From: an uncultured Rubrobacteraceae bacterium
Lineage (GTDB): Bacteria > Actinomycetota > Rubrobacteria > Rubrobacterales > Rubrobacteraceae
Direction of reading: 5' to 3'
DNA length: 15,434 nucleotides
Assembly (NCBI GenBank): GCA_902805985.1
Contig: CADCUW010000314.1
Location: 1 to 15,434 of the forward strand
Shown here: positions 5,579 through 12,824 of the stretch, piece by piece
Numbering within the stretch: position 1 is the stretch's first letter
Layout of the letters: the number at the start of each line of letters is the position of its first letter
The notes under the pieces: generated by a model
Databases searched by the model: none
Told to the model about the DNA's origin: nothing
The model's input: only the letters and a program-made list of their open reading frames with translations
Program-made: the position numbers and the translations under genes

Positions 5579-7369
5579 GTGGCCGGGCCGGACGAGAAGA
5601 AGGACGGCCCCGGCCCGCTGAGGCGGGCTTTGGGCTACCTGCGCTCGTACAAGCGGGAGAGCATCGGCGCCGCGCTGGCGCTGATGCTCGTCTCCGGGGC
5701 CAACCTCGTCGCCCCGCTCCTCGTCGGGCGGGCCATCGACGGGGGGATCGCGCCGGAGCGCGAGGATGTGCTCTTCTACGCGGTCGCGGGGCTCGTGGCC
5801 GTGGCGCTCGTGCGGGGGCTCTTCACGTTCTTGCAGGGGTACCTCGCGGAGAGGGCCTCGCAGGGGGTCGCCTACGACCTGCGCGACGCGCTGTTCGGGC
5901 AGATGGAGCGGCTCTCGTTCAGCTACTACGACAGGGTCCAGACCGGCCAGCTCGTCCAGCGGCTCACCAACGACGTCGAGCAGATCCGGTCCTTCGCAGG
6001 CTCCGGCGTCGTCCAGCTCGCCAACGCGGTCGTAATGCTCGTGGGTGCCGCGGCTCTGCTCTTCTACCTCGACTGGCAACTCGCGCTCGCGGCTCTGGCG
6101 ATAGTCCCCGCCATAGCGCTGCTGCTCGTCCGGTTCGTCACGCTCATCCGGCCGCTCTTCGGGCAGGTCCAGCAGACGCTCGGCCGGCTGAACACCGTGC
6201 TCCAGGAAGACCTCTCCGGGGTGCGGGTGATCCGGGCCTTCGCCCGCGAGGACTACGAGACGGCCCGCTACAAGGCGGTAAACGACGAGCTTCTGGACAG
6301 GAACCTCCAGACCGTGCGCGTCTTCGCCAACAACTTCCCGTTCGTCTTTCTGCTCGCCAACTTGGGCACGCTCGCCATCGTGTGGTTCGGCGGCTGGCAG
6401 GTCATAAACGGCGGTCTCTCCATCGGGGAGCTCGTCGCCTTCAACACCCTGCTCGGCTTCATGCTCTTCCCCATCCTCACGATAGGATTTCTCTCCGCGA
6501 GCATCTCGCGGGCGGGGGCCTCGGCGGCGCGGGTCTTCGAGATCCTCGACGCCCCCCTGGAGGTGACGGACAAGCCGGACGCCTCCCCCCTGCCGCCCCT
6601 CGAATGCAGGGTAGAGTTCGACGACGTCTCTTTCCGGTACCCGGGGAGCGAGCGCGAGATCCTCCGCGGTGTCAGCTTCGCGGTCGAGCCCGGCAGCACG
6701 GTCGCGATCCTCGGGACCACGGGCTCGGGCAAGTCCACCCTCGTGAACCTGCTGCCGCGCTTCTACGACGTGACGGGGGGCGCTGTCAGGCTCGACGGGC
6801 ACGACGTGCGCGACGTCACGCTCTCATCCTTACGGTCCCAGATCGGGATGGTCCTGCAGGAGGCGAGGCTGTTCTCGGGTACCGTCCGCGACAACGTCGC
6901 CTTCGGGAGGCCCGACGCCACGGACGAGGAGGTCAGAAAGGCCGCGAAGGACGCGCAGGCCGACGACTTTATCCGGGGGCTGGCAGACGGCTACGAGACC
7001 GTGATCGGGGAGCGCGGCGTCGGGCTCTCCGGCGGCCAGCGCCAGAGGATCGCAATAGCTCGGGCCCTGCTGGTGGACCCGCGCCTGCTCATCCTCGACG
7101 ACAGCACCTCCGCGGTGGACGCGGAGACGGAGGCGGCGATCCAGGAGACGTTGGATAGGCTGATGCGCGAGAAGCACCGGACGGTCTTCGTGATCGCGCA
7201 AAGGGTATCGACGGTGCGGGACGCGGACCTAATCCTGGTCCTTGACGAGGGCACTATAGGCGCTATGGGCACGCACGAGGAGCTTCGCAGCACCTCCGAG
7301 CTCTACAACGAGATCCTCGGCTCCCAACTCGTGGACGAACCGGTTCCAACCGGCGGGGGCGACGGCTAG
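5579..7369 (+). CDS. ABC exporter half-transporter with degenerate ATP site (first subunit of a heterodimer)
   Basis: This 596-residue protein starts at GTG 5579, 7 bases after the PPOX stop, with a weak AAGG site. Residues 1-320 are a six-helix type IV exporter domain and residues 345-580 are the nucleotide-binding domain. Motifs: Walker A GTTGSGKS (379-386), Q-loop Gln427, signature LSGGQ (483-487) and Walker B LLILDD (503-508). Asp508 stands where the catalytic Glu should be, and Gln541 (VIAQR) replaces the switch His. This is the pattern of the non-catalytic partner in heterodimeric multidrug exporters such as TM287/TM288 or BmrC/BmrD. The subunit with the matching degenerate signature is encoded at 8991-10676. 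The expected role is export of lipophilic compounds, or lipids, across the inner membrane. A homodimer of this subunit alone would be expected to hydrolyse ATP poorly. Confidence 0.95.
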   Translation: MAGPDEKKDGPGPLRRALGYLRSYKRESIGAALALMLVSGANLVAPLLVGRAIDGGIAPEREDVLFYAVAGLVAVALVRGLFTFLQGYLAERASQGVAYDLRDALFGQMERLSFSYYDRVQTGQLVQRLTNDVEQIRSFAGSGVVQLANAVVMLVGAAALLFYLDWQLALAALAIVPAIALLLVRFVTLIRPLFGQVQQTLGRLNTVLQEDLSGVRVIRAFAREDYETARYKAVNDELLDRNLQTVRVFANNFPFVFLLANLGTLAIVWFGGWQVINGGLSIGELVAFNTLLGFMLFPILTIGFLSASISRAGASAARVFEILDAPLEVTDKPDASPLPPLECRVEFDDVSFRYPGSEREILRGVSFAVEPGSTVAILGTTGSGKSTLVNLLPRFYDVTGGAVRLDGHDVRDVTLSSLRSQIGMVLQEARLFSGTVRDNVAFGRPDATDEEVRKAAKDAQADDFIRGLADGYETVIGERGVGLSGGQRQRIAIARALLVDPRLLILDDSTSAVDAETEAAIQETLDRLMREKHRTVFVIAQRVSTVRDADLILVLDEGTIGAMGTHEELRSTSELYNEILGSQLVDEPVPTGGGDG

Positions 7370-7370
7370 T

Positions 7371-7769
7371 ATGCCGCGGTTCGTCATTCAGGAGCACTAC
7401 GCCACGGGCCACCACTTCGACCTGCGCCTCGAACACGACGGCGTGCTGGTCTCCTGGGCCGTCCCGAAGGGCATGCCGGAGGACACGAAGAAGAACCGCC
7501 TCGCCGTGCGCGTCGATGATCACGCCCTCTCCCACCTCGACCTCGAAGACGAGACGCTGGTCGAAGGCGTACCGGGGGCTAAAAGGAAGAGCATCTGGGA
7601 CAGGGGGACTTACGAGGCAGAGGAGTTCGGGAAGGAGATGGTGATCGCGCGTTTCAGCGGGAGGCGTCTGGATGGCCGGTACGCCATCTTCCGTGCGGGC
7701 AAGAACTGGCTGGTGCACAAGATGGGTCCCGCCGGCACCCAGCAAGCGCGGGATGAGGAAGATGGGTGA
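7371..7769 (+). CDS. Stand-alone LigD-type 3'-phosphoesterase (PE) domain protein
   Basis: This 132-residue protein starts at ATG 7371, one base after the ABC stop. It covers only the PE domain that forms the N-terminus of some bacterial LigD DNA repair ligases. FVIQEHYATGHHFDLRLEHD (4-23) carries the expected metal and phosphate ligands His9, His15, Asp17 and Arg19, spaced as His42/His48/Asp50/Arg52 in Pseudomonas LigD. SWAVPKG (28-34), DDHALSH (49-55, His51 matching His84) and IWDRGTYE follow. His55 sits where a Tyr is usual, and the common Tyr-Gly-x-Gly stretch before IWD is replaced by VPGAKRKS. PE domains trim 3'-ribonucleotides and 3'-phosphates at DNA ends during end joining. No ligase, polymerase or Ku gene is nearby. 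Its place inside a transporter cluster has no obvious functional reason. Confidence 0.88.
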   Translation: MPRFVIQEHYATGHHFDLRLEHDGVLVSWAVPKGMPEDTKKNRLAVRVDDHALSHLDLEDETLVEGVPGAKRKSIWDRGTYEAEEFGKEMVIARFSGRRLDGRYAIFRAGKNWLVHKMGPAGTQQARDEEDG

Positions 7770-7808
7770 GCGAGGGTCGCGGCTCCGGCAGAACCGAAGG
7801 GGCGTGAG

Positions 7809-8807
7809 ATGACACCGCGGCAGGTGCTCTTGCTGTTCGTCGCGGCGTTCTTCTGGGGCACGGCCTACCCTTTCATCGGCATGGCCCTCGAAGGCTTCTC
7901 GTGGACGGCGGTGGTCTTTCTGCGCTGTGCCATGGCCGGGATCGCGCTCCTCGCGGTCATCTTGCTCTGGGGGAAGAGGTACCGGGCGGCGCTCTCGGAC
8001 CTCTACCGGCGCCCGGGTCCGGCCCTGCTCCTGGCCGTCACCTCGATGACGGCCCCGTTCCTGCTCATATCCTTCGCCCAGCAGCGGGTTCCCGGAGGGC
8101 TCACGGGCGTCATAGTCGCGGCGACACCGATCTTCGTCGGCCTCTACGCGCTCAGGCTGGACCGCACGGAGCGGTTCGGTCGCCGTCGCGCCGTCGGGCT
8201 TGCGGTCGGTCTTGTGGGAGTGGCGCTCGTGGTAGGCCTCGGGGCCGTGAGCACGATGGGGCAGTTCCTCTCCGCGCTTGTCATACTGGTCGCGGCGGCA
8301 CTGTTCGCGCTCGCGGGGTTCGTGACGAAGAGCTACTACGAAGGCGTGCCCCCCATCACCCGGGCCTTCTTCGCGCTACTGATCACCTCCGGCCTGACCG
8401 CGATCCCGGCGGCCGCGACGATACCGGACGGGGCCCCGGGGACGGGCGCCTTGATCGGCATCCTTCTCCTGGGATTGGGGAGCACAGCTTGCGGGCTCTA
8501 CGCGTACTTCACCCTGATCGACGAGGTAGGCGCGGGGCGCGCGGCGCTCGTTACCTACCTGGGTCCCGGCTTCTCTCTCCTGATGGGCGCCCTGCTGCTC
8601 GGCGAGAGGATCGCGCCCGTCTCCGTCGTCGGCCTGGCGTTGATCCTCGGCGGCGTAGTCATCGCGTCGCGGGCCGACCACCCGGCGGAGATCCAGACCG
8701 CGACCCCCCGTTGCGAGGGCCTCGCCACGGGCCATCCCGAGCCGGACAGGGTGCCGGCGAAGACGGCCCCAGGCCCGGGCGCTACGGGCGGGGAGGTCCG
8801 GCAGTGA
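7809..8807 (+). CDS. EamA/DMT-superfamily permease
   Basis: This 332-residue protein starts at ATG 7809, behind GAAGGGG and 39 bases after the PE gene. About ten hydrophobic helices form two EamA repeats. The first begins LLFVAAFFWGTAYPFIGMAL with the family's FWG motif. The second ends TLIDEVGAGRAALVTYLGPG, then LLLGERIAPVSVVGLALILG, which is the classic end of EamA proteins. Relatives export amino acids, metabolites or drugs across the inner membrane; the substrate is not predictable. After the last helix there is an unusual hydrophilic, Pro/Gly-rich tail of about 45 residues. The stop overlaps a GTG (GTGA, 8804-8807) that is probably the original start of the ABC subunit downstream. Confidence 0.9.
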   Translation: MTPRQVLLLFVAAFFWGTAYPFIGMALEGFSWTAVVFLRCAMAGIALLAVILLWGKRYRAALSDLYRRPGPALLLAVTSMTAPFLLISFAQQRVPGGLTGVIVAATPIFVGLYALRLDRTERFGRRRAVGLAVGLVGVALVVGLGAVSTMGQFLSALVILVAAALFALAGFVTKSYYEGVPPITRAFFALLITSGLTAIPAAATIPDGAPGTGALIGILLLGLGSTACGLYAYFTLIDEVGAGRAALVTYLGPGFSLLMGALLLGERIAPVSVVGLALILGGVVIASRADHPAEIQTATPRCEGLATGHPEPDRVPAKTAPGPGATGGEVRQ

Positions 8808-8990
8808 GGCCCCGCCGCGACGGCGTCGTCCGGGACCGGTCCGCCCACCGAATCGACTCTTCCTCGGGGGCCCGAGATTAGGGGCATCCAGTCCATCGCC
8901 GAGGCTCCGCAGGAGAGGGCCGCCGACCGCGCGACGACCGCCCGGCGGCTCGTCTCGGAGCTCTCGCCGTACCGGTGGACGTTCGCGTGG
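8791..8990 (+). pseudogene. Frameshifted 5' end of the second ABC exporter gene, with its ribosome site
   Basis: GGGAGG (8791-8796) lies 7 bases before GTG 8804, an excellent start that also overlaps the EamA stop. That frame closes at TAG 8879-8881. The exporter's own frame has no ATG, GTG or TTG between 8808 and 8991, yet it encodes an N-terminal elbow and first-helix segment (ARRLVSELSPYRWTFAW) immediately before 8991. Removing one G from the run of five at 8866-8870 joins the two frames (SSGPEIRGIQSIAEAP) and gives a normal-length subunit of about 623 residues. This may be a sequencing error, a real inactivating mutation or slippage. A rare ATT start at 8877 is the alternative. Confidence 0.65.
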
Positions 8991-10676
8991 GTGATGGTAC
9001 TCGTCGTGCTCGGGGCGGTCGCGCAGGCCGGCGGGCCGTGGTTGATCGGGCGGGCCATCGACCTCTACATCCTGGAGGGTGACGCCGCCGGTCTCGCCCG
9101 CACGATGATGTTCCTGCTCGCGGTCTACGCGCTCGGCACCGTCGCCTCGCGGGGACAGGTCTACGGCGTGGGGGCCGTCGCCCAGCGGCTGCTGGCCTCC
9201 CTGCGGGAGCGCATCTTCGACAGGCTCCAGCACCTGCCCCTGCGCTTCTTCGACCGGCGGCCCGTCGGAGACCTCATGAGCCGCGTGACCAACGACGTGG
9301 ACACCCTCAACCAGCTCTTCTCCCAGGGGCTCACGCAGTTGCTAGGCTCTATCTTCAGCCTCGTCGGGATCCTCGTGGCGATGCTCGTCTTGCAGTGGAA
9401 CCTGGCGCTCGCCTGCTTCGCGGTCATCCCGATCATGCTGCTCACGACCGCCTTCTTCGCCCGGCGCGCGCGGCAAGCCTTCCGCCTGACGCGCGAGACG
9501 GTGGGCGACGTCTCCGCCGGGTTGCAGGAGGACATCGTCGGGGTGCGCGAGGCCCAGGCGTTCAACCGGACGGAGAGGAACATCGCGCGCTTTCGGGAGC
9601 GCAACGCGGCCAACAGGGACGCCAACGTGCAAGCCGTGGCGATCACGTCCGCCTTCTCGCCCGCCATCGACGTCCTCTCTACGCTGGCGACGGCGCTCGT
9701 GATCGGGTACGGGGGCTACCTGGTCTTCGCGGGTTCGATCTCGGTCGGCGTGCTTACGGCGTTCCTGATCTACGTCCAGCAGTTCTTCCGCCCGGTCCAG
9801 CTCGCCTCCCAGTTCTACACCCAGGCCCAGGCGGCCCTCGCCGGCGCCGAGCGCATCTACAACATCCTCGACGAAGAGCCTGAACCCCCTGACCCGCCGG
9901 AGGCCCGGAAGGTCGGGAGGATCGAGGGCCGCGTCGCCTTCGAGCGCGTCACGTTCGCCTACGCGCCGGGACGGCCCGTGCTCCGGGACGTGGACTTCCG
10001 GATCGAGCCGGGCCAGACCGTGGCGCTCGTCGGGCCCACGGGGGCGGGCAAGACGACCATCGCGAGCCTCATCCCCCGCTTCTACGACGCGACCGAAGGG
10101 ACGGTCAGCATCGACGGCCGGGACGTGCGAGACTACGCCCGCAAGGAGCTGCGGGAGAACATCGGGATCGTCTTGCAGGAACCTTTCCTGTTCTCCGGCA
10201 CCATAGCGGACAACATCGGCTACGGCCGGCTGGACGCCTCGCGCGAAGAGGTAGAGTCCGCCGCGAGGACCGTGGACGCGCACGGGTTCATCTCCGGGCT
10301 TCCGGACGGGTACGACACCACCTTAGGCGAAGGGGGCGGGTCTTTGAGCCAGGGGCAGCGGCAGCTACTCTCGTTCGCGCGGGCCGTGCTGACCGACCCG
10401 CGCATCCTTATTTTGGATGAGGCGACGAGCAACATAGACACCAGGACGGAGAAGGTCATACAGGAGGCGCTCGCCAGGCTCCTCAAGGGCCGGACGAGCG
10501 TCGTGATCGCGCACCGCCTGAGCACCATCAGGAGCGCGGACCTGATCTTAGCTGTCAGGGACGGCCGCGTCGTAGAGCGCGGCACGCACGAGGAGTTGCT
10601 GGGCCTCGGCGGCCTCTACGCCGACCTCTACCGGCGCCAGTTCCGGGAGCCGGTCGGTCGTGAGGTAGTCGACTAG
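8991..10676 (+). CDS. ABC exporter half-transporter with intact Walker B and degenerate signature (second subunit)
   Basis: From GTG 8991 the frame gives 561 residues, but coding similarity begins upstream, so the true protein is longer (see the adjacent entry). A membrane domain is followed by a nucleotide-binding domain with Walker A GPTGAGKT (348-355), Q-loop (VLQEPF), signature LSQGQ (452-456) instead of LSGGQ, Walker B ILILDE (472-477) with the catalytic Glu477, and switch His508 (VIAHRLST). This complements the subunit at 5579, which has a good signature but lacks the catalytic Glu and His. Together they would make one competent and one degenerate ATP site, as in TM287/TM288-type heterodimeric multidrug exporters. 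The two genes are usually adjacent; here two unrelated genes lie between them. Its stop overlaps that of the convergent antiporter. Confidence 0.93.
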   Translation: MMVLVVLGAVAQAGGPWLIGRAIDLYILEGDAAGLARTMMFLLAVYALGTVASRGQVYGVGAVAQRLLASLRERIFDRLQHLPLRFFDRRPVGDLMSRVTNDVDTLNQLFSQGLTQLLGSIFSLVGILVAMLVLQWNLALACFAVIPIMLLTTAFFARRARQAFRLTRETVGDVSAGLQEDIVGVREAQAFNRTERNIARFRERNAANRDANVQAVAITSAFSPAIDVLSTLATALVIGYGGYLVFAGSISVGVLTAFLIYVQQFFRPVQLASQFYTQAQAALAGAERIYNILDEEPEPPDPPEARKVGRIEGRVAFERVTFAYAPGRPVLRDVDFRIEPGQTVALVGPTGAGKTTIASLIPRFYDATEGTVSIDGRDVRDYARKELRENIGIVLQEPFLFSGTIADNIGYGRLDASREEVESAARTVDAHGFISGLPDGYDTTLGEGGGSLSQGQRQLLSFARAVLTDPRILILDEATSNIDTRTEKVIQEALARLLKGRTSVVIAHRLSTIRSADLILAVRDGRVVERGTHEELLGLGGLYADLYRRQFREPVGREVVD

Positions 10677-11740
10677 AGAACAGCGAAGACGGCGCCCACG
10701 AGAAAGGCCAGGTAGAAGATCCCGCCGATCATCAGTTGCCCGGAGTGGAGCGGTCCTTTGCTCCGCAGCGCCACGTAGACAAGGGTCCCCGAGATCAGGG
10801 CGAGGGCGGCGGAGTAGAGGTTGATCGGGCCGAGCACCCACGGCGTGAAGAGGAGGCCGAAGATAACGGGTATGGTGCTCTGGAAGACCATCGCGCCCGT
10901 TATGTTGCCGAGGGCTAAGGTGTCCTTGCCGTCCCGGACCCAGATCAGGGAGTTGAGCTTCTCGGGCAGCTCCGTCGCGAGCGGCGCGAGCACCAGCGCC
11001 ACGAGGCCCGCGGGCAGCCCGATGGCCTCGGACGAGATCTCCACGGCCTCGACAAAGACCTGCGCCCCGACCACTATCAGGACGAGGGCGAGGACGAGCT
11101 GGCCGATGATGGCCCACGTCGGGGGTCTGGACGCGAGGCGCCACAGGGTAAGTCGTTCCGGCACCTCCTCGAGCGCACCGCCGGAGGCGAGCGCCCGCCT
11201 GACGTAGTAGGCGTAGGCGGCGACCAGCAGGACCGCCACGCCCACCTTGACGGCGAACGGCAGCGCGACGACGCCGACGGCCACGGCGAGGGCGAAGAAG
11301 ATCAGGAAGAACAGCACGTCCCTGGCGATGGTCTCCTCGTCCACGGTGACGTCCCTGGCCGAGACGGTGCACCACGGGAAGTCGGCCCTCTCTTCGCGGC
11401 ACCGGATCTCGATCCCGTGCTGCCTGCGGTTCCTGTAGCCGTAGGCCGAAGCCCCCACCACGAACATCGCCAGCGTCGCCAGCAAGAACGGCGCACCCAG
11501 AATGGCGCCCACCCCGATCTCACCCGCCACCTCGGCGTCGCCACCGACGAGGGCGGCCCCGAGTATGGCGACGATCGGGATCATGGTCTCCGGCAGCGCC
11601 GTGCCGACGGCCGCGAGCACGCTCCCCACGGCCCCCTGCCCGAGCTCCATCCTCCCGCCCAGCATCTCAACCGCGTTCGTGAACAGGTAGGCCGCCGCCA
11701 GGATCGCCGCCAGCGCCCCAGCGAACTCCAGAACCACCAA
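10673..11740 (-). CDS. CaCA-superfamily cation antiporter (sodium:calcium exchanger-like)
   Basis: With the preferred start (TTG 11740, or GTG 11737) the protein has about 355 residues. An in-frame ATG at 11806 would add 22 residues (MSASPQAPAYTVRVTVGRGG...) that do not look like family sequence and would lie upstream of a good -10. The strong AGAGGGGG site (11755-11748) is 7 bases before the TTG. The two inverted alpha repeats are visible: GSVLAAVGTALPETMIPIVA near the N-terminus, with Glu51, and VLAPLATELPEKLNSLIW in the second half. Between them lies a hydrophilic loop with NRRQHGIEIRCREERADFPW. About ten helices are expected in the inner membrane, exchanging Ca2+ or another cation for Na+ or H+. 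It is convergent with the ABC gene and divergent from mhqO. Confidence 0.85.
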   Translation of the reverse strand: MVVLEFAGALAAILAAAYLFTNAVEMLGGRMELGQGAVGSVLAAVGTALPETMIPIVAILGAALVGGDAEVAGEIGVGAILGAPFLLATLAMFVVGASAYGYRNRRQHGIEIRCREERADFPWCTVSARDVTVDEETIARDVLFFLIFFALAVAVGVVALPFAVKVGVAVLLVAAYAYYVRRALASGGALEEVPERLTLWRLASRPPTWAIIGQLVLALVLIVVGAQVFVEAVEISSEAIGLPAGLVALVLAPLATELPEKLNSLIWVRDGKDTLALGNITGAMVFQSTIPVIFGLLFTPWVLGPINLYSAALALISGTLVYVALRSKGPLHSGQLMIGGIFYLAFLVGAVFAVL

Positions 11741-11747
11741 AGGTTGA

Positions 11748-11779
11748 CCCCCTCTGCCGACCGTGACCCGCACAGTATA
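11748..11779 (-). promoter_or_regulatory. Antiporter -10 box and ribosome site on the minus strand
   Basis: On the minus strand TATACT (11779-11774) matches TATAAT at five of six bases, and AGAGGGGG (11755-11748) follows. Transcription from here would start near 11767, downstream of the ATG at 11806, which supports the shorter TTG/GTG start for the antiporter. I see no good -35 at 16-18 bases. Confidence 0.45.
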
Positions 11780-11807
11780 TGCGGGCGCCTGTGGCGACGC
11801 CGACATT

Positions 11808-11843
11808 CCACCGCAAAATACGGTGGTAACATGCCGGCGGCAT
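11808..11843. promoter_or_regulatory. Inverted repeats in the antiporter-mhqO divergent region
   Basis: CCACCG-CAAAATA-CGGTGG (11808-11826) is a perfect 6-bp inverted repeat with a 7-base AT-rich spacer. ATGCCG-G-CGGCAT (11831-11843) is a second one with a one-base spacer, overlapping the candidate mhqO -10 CATAAT (11841-11846). Their position between divergent promoters suggests operators for a regulator of the mhqO-mhqD pair, the antiporter or both. In Bacillus the equivalent genes are controlled by the MarR protein MhqR, but neither site resembles the palindrome at 858-869. Confidence 0.45.
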
Positions 11844-11873
11844 AATGGAAAATAGCAGGAACGGGAGAGGGCG

Positions 11874-12824
11874 ATGAGCGCGGGAACATCGGGAATCCAC
11901 CACGTGACGGCGATAGGCGGCGGGCCACAGCGAAACGTGGACTTCTACGCCGGCACACTCGGTACGCGGCTGGTCAAGAAGACCGTAAACTTCGACGACC
12001 CGGGCACCTATCACCTCTACTACGGCGACGGCGGCGGCACCCCCGGCACCATCATGACGTTCTTCCCCTGGGAGGATGCCCAGGGGGGCCGGATCGGCTC
12101 TGGCCAGGTCATCACGACCGCCTACTCCATCCCGGCGACCTCCCTCGGCTACTGGACGGAGCGCCTCGTCGAGCACGGCGTCCGCTTCGAGAAGCCTAGA
12201 GACCGCTTCGGCGACACCGTCCTCGCCTTTGAGGACCCGGACGGTCTTAGGCTGGAGATCGTGGCATCCGACGACCGCCGCGTGGGCTACGCCAGCGGCC
12301 CCGTCCCGGCCGAGCACTCCATCCGGGGCTTCCACCACGCCGCCCTCGCCGTCGGCGCCGCGGACAGGACGACGCAGCTCATGACGGACCACCTCGGCTT
12401 CCGGCGGGTGGACGGGGCGGAGAACAGGACGCGCCTCGCCGCCGGCGACGGCACCCCCGGCAATCTCGTGGACGTGATGGACGCGTCTGGCTTCCCGCGG
12501 GGCACCACGGGCGTCGGCACCGTCCACCACATAGCCTTCAGGGTGCGGAACGAGGAGGCTCAACTGGCCATGCGCGAAGAGGTTGCCGGGCTCGGTTACG
12601 ACGTCACGCCCGTGCTCGACCGGAGCTACTTCCGCTCCATCTACTTCCGGGAGCCCGGGGGTGTGCTGTTCGAGATCGCGACCGACCCGCCAGGCTTCGC
12701 CGCCGACGAGGACGCCGAACACCTCGGCGAGACCCTCAAGCTCCCGCCGTGGCTCGAGGAGCGCAGGGGTGAGATAGAGGAGGTCCTCACCCCGCTCCGC
12801 GTGCCCGGTAAGGAGGATTCATGA
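11874..12824 (+). CDS. mhqO: Ring-cleaving dioxygenase, MhqO-like (VOC superfamily)
   Basis: This 316-residue protein starts at ATG 11874 behind GGGAGAGGG. It contains paired VOC beta-alpha-beta-beta-beta modules. The first begins GIHHVTAIGGGPQRNVDFYA (7-26) and the second RGFHHAALAV (151-160). GVGTVHHIAFRV (213-224) and GGVLFEIATDPPGF (262-275) give the likely metal ligands His10, His219 and Glu267. This arrangement, the length, and KKTVNFDDPGTYHLYYGD (35-52) match the MhqO/MhqA (YdfO/YkcA) group of putative hydroquinone or catechol ring-cleaving dioxygenases. In Bacillus these are induced by methylhydroquinone, catechol and diamide and contribute to quinone resistance. The next gene is an MhqD-like hydrolase with an ATGA overlap, the same pairing as in Bacillus. 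The exact substrate is inferred, not known. Confidence 0.87.
   Translation: MSAGTSGIHHVTAIGGGPQRNVDFYAGTLGTRLVKKTVNFDDPGTYHLYYGDGGGTPGTIMTFFPWEDAQGGRIGSGQVITTAYSIPATSLGYWTERLVEHGVRFEKPRDRFGDTVLAFEDPDGLRLEIVASDDRRVGYASGPVPAEHSIRGFHHAALAVGAADRTTQLMTDHLGFRRVDGAENRTRLAAGDGTPGNLVDVMDASGFPRGTTGVGTVHHIAFRVRNEEAQLAMREEVAGLGYDVTPVLDRSYFRSIYFREPGGVLFEIATDPPGFAADEDAEHLGETLKLPPWLEERRGEIEEVLTPLRVPGKEDS

Noticed and set aside
5453..6802. A 449-codon open frame on the minus strand opposite the first ABC gene.
   Set aside because: It mirrors a well-supported ABC exporter gene, is dominated by Arg/Glu/Asp/Pro from GC-rich antisense codons, and has no recognisable domain.
9342..10283. A 313-codon minus-strand frame opposite the second ABC gene.
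   Set aside because: It is an antisense shadow in GC-rich DNA; the plus strand has all ABC motifs in frame.
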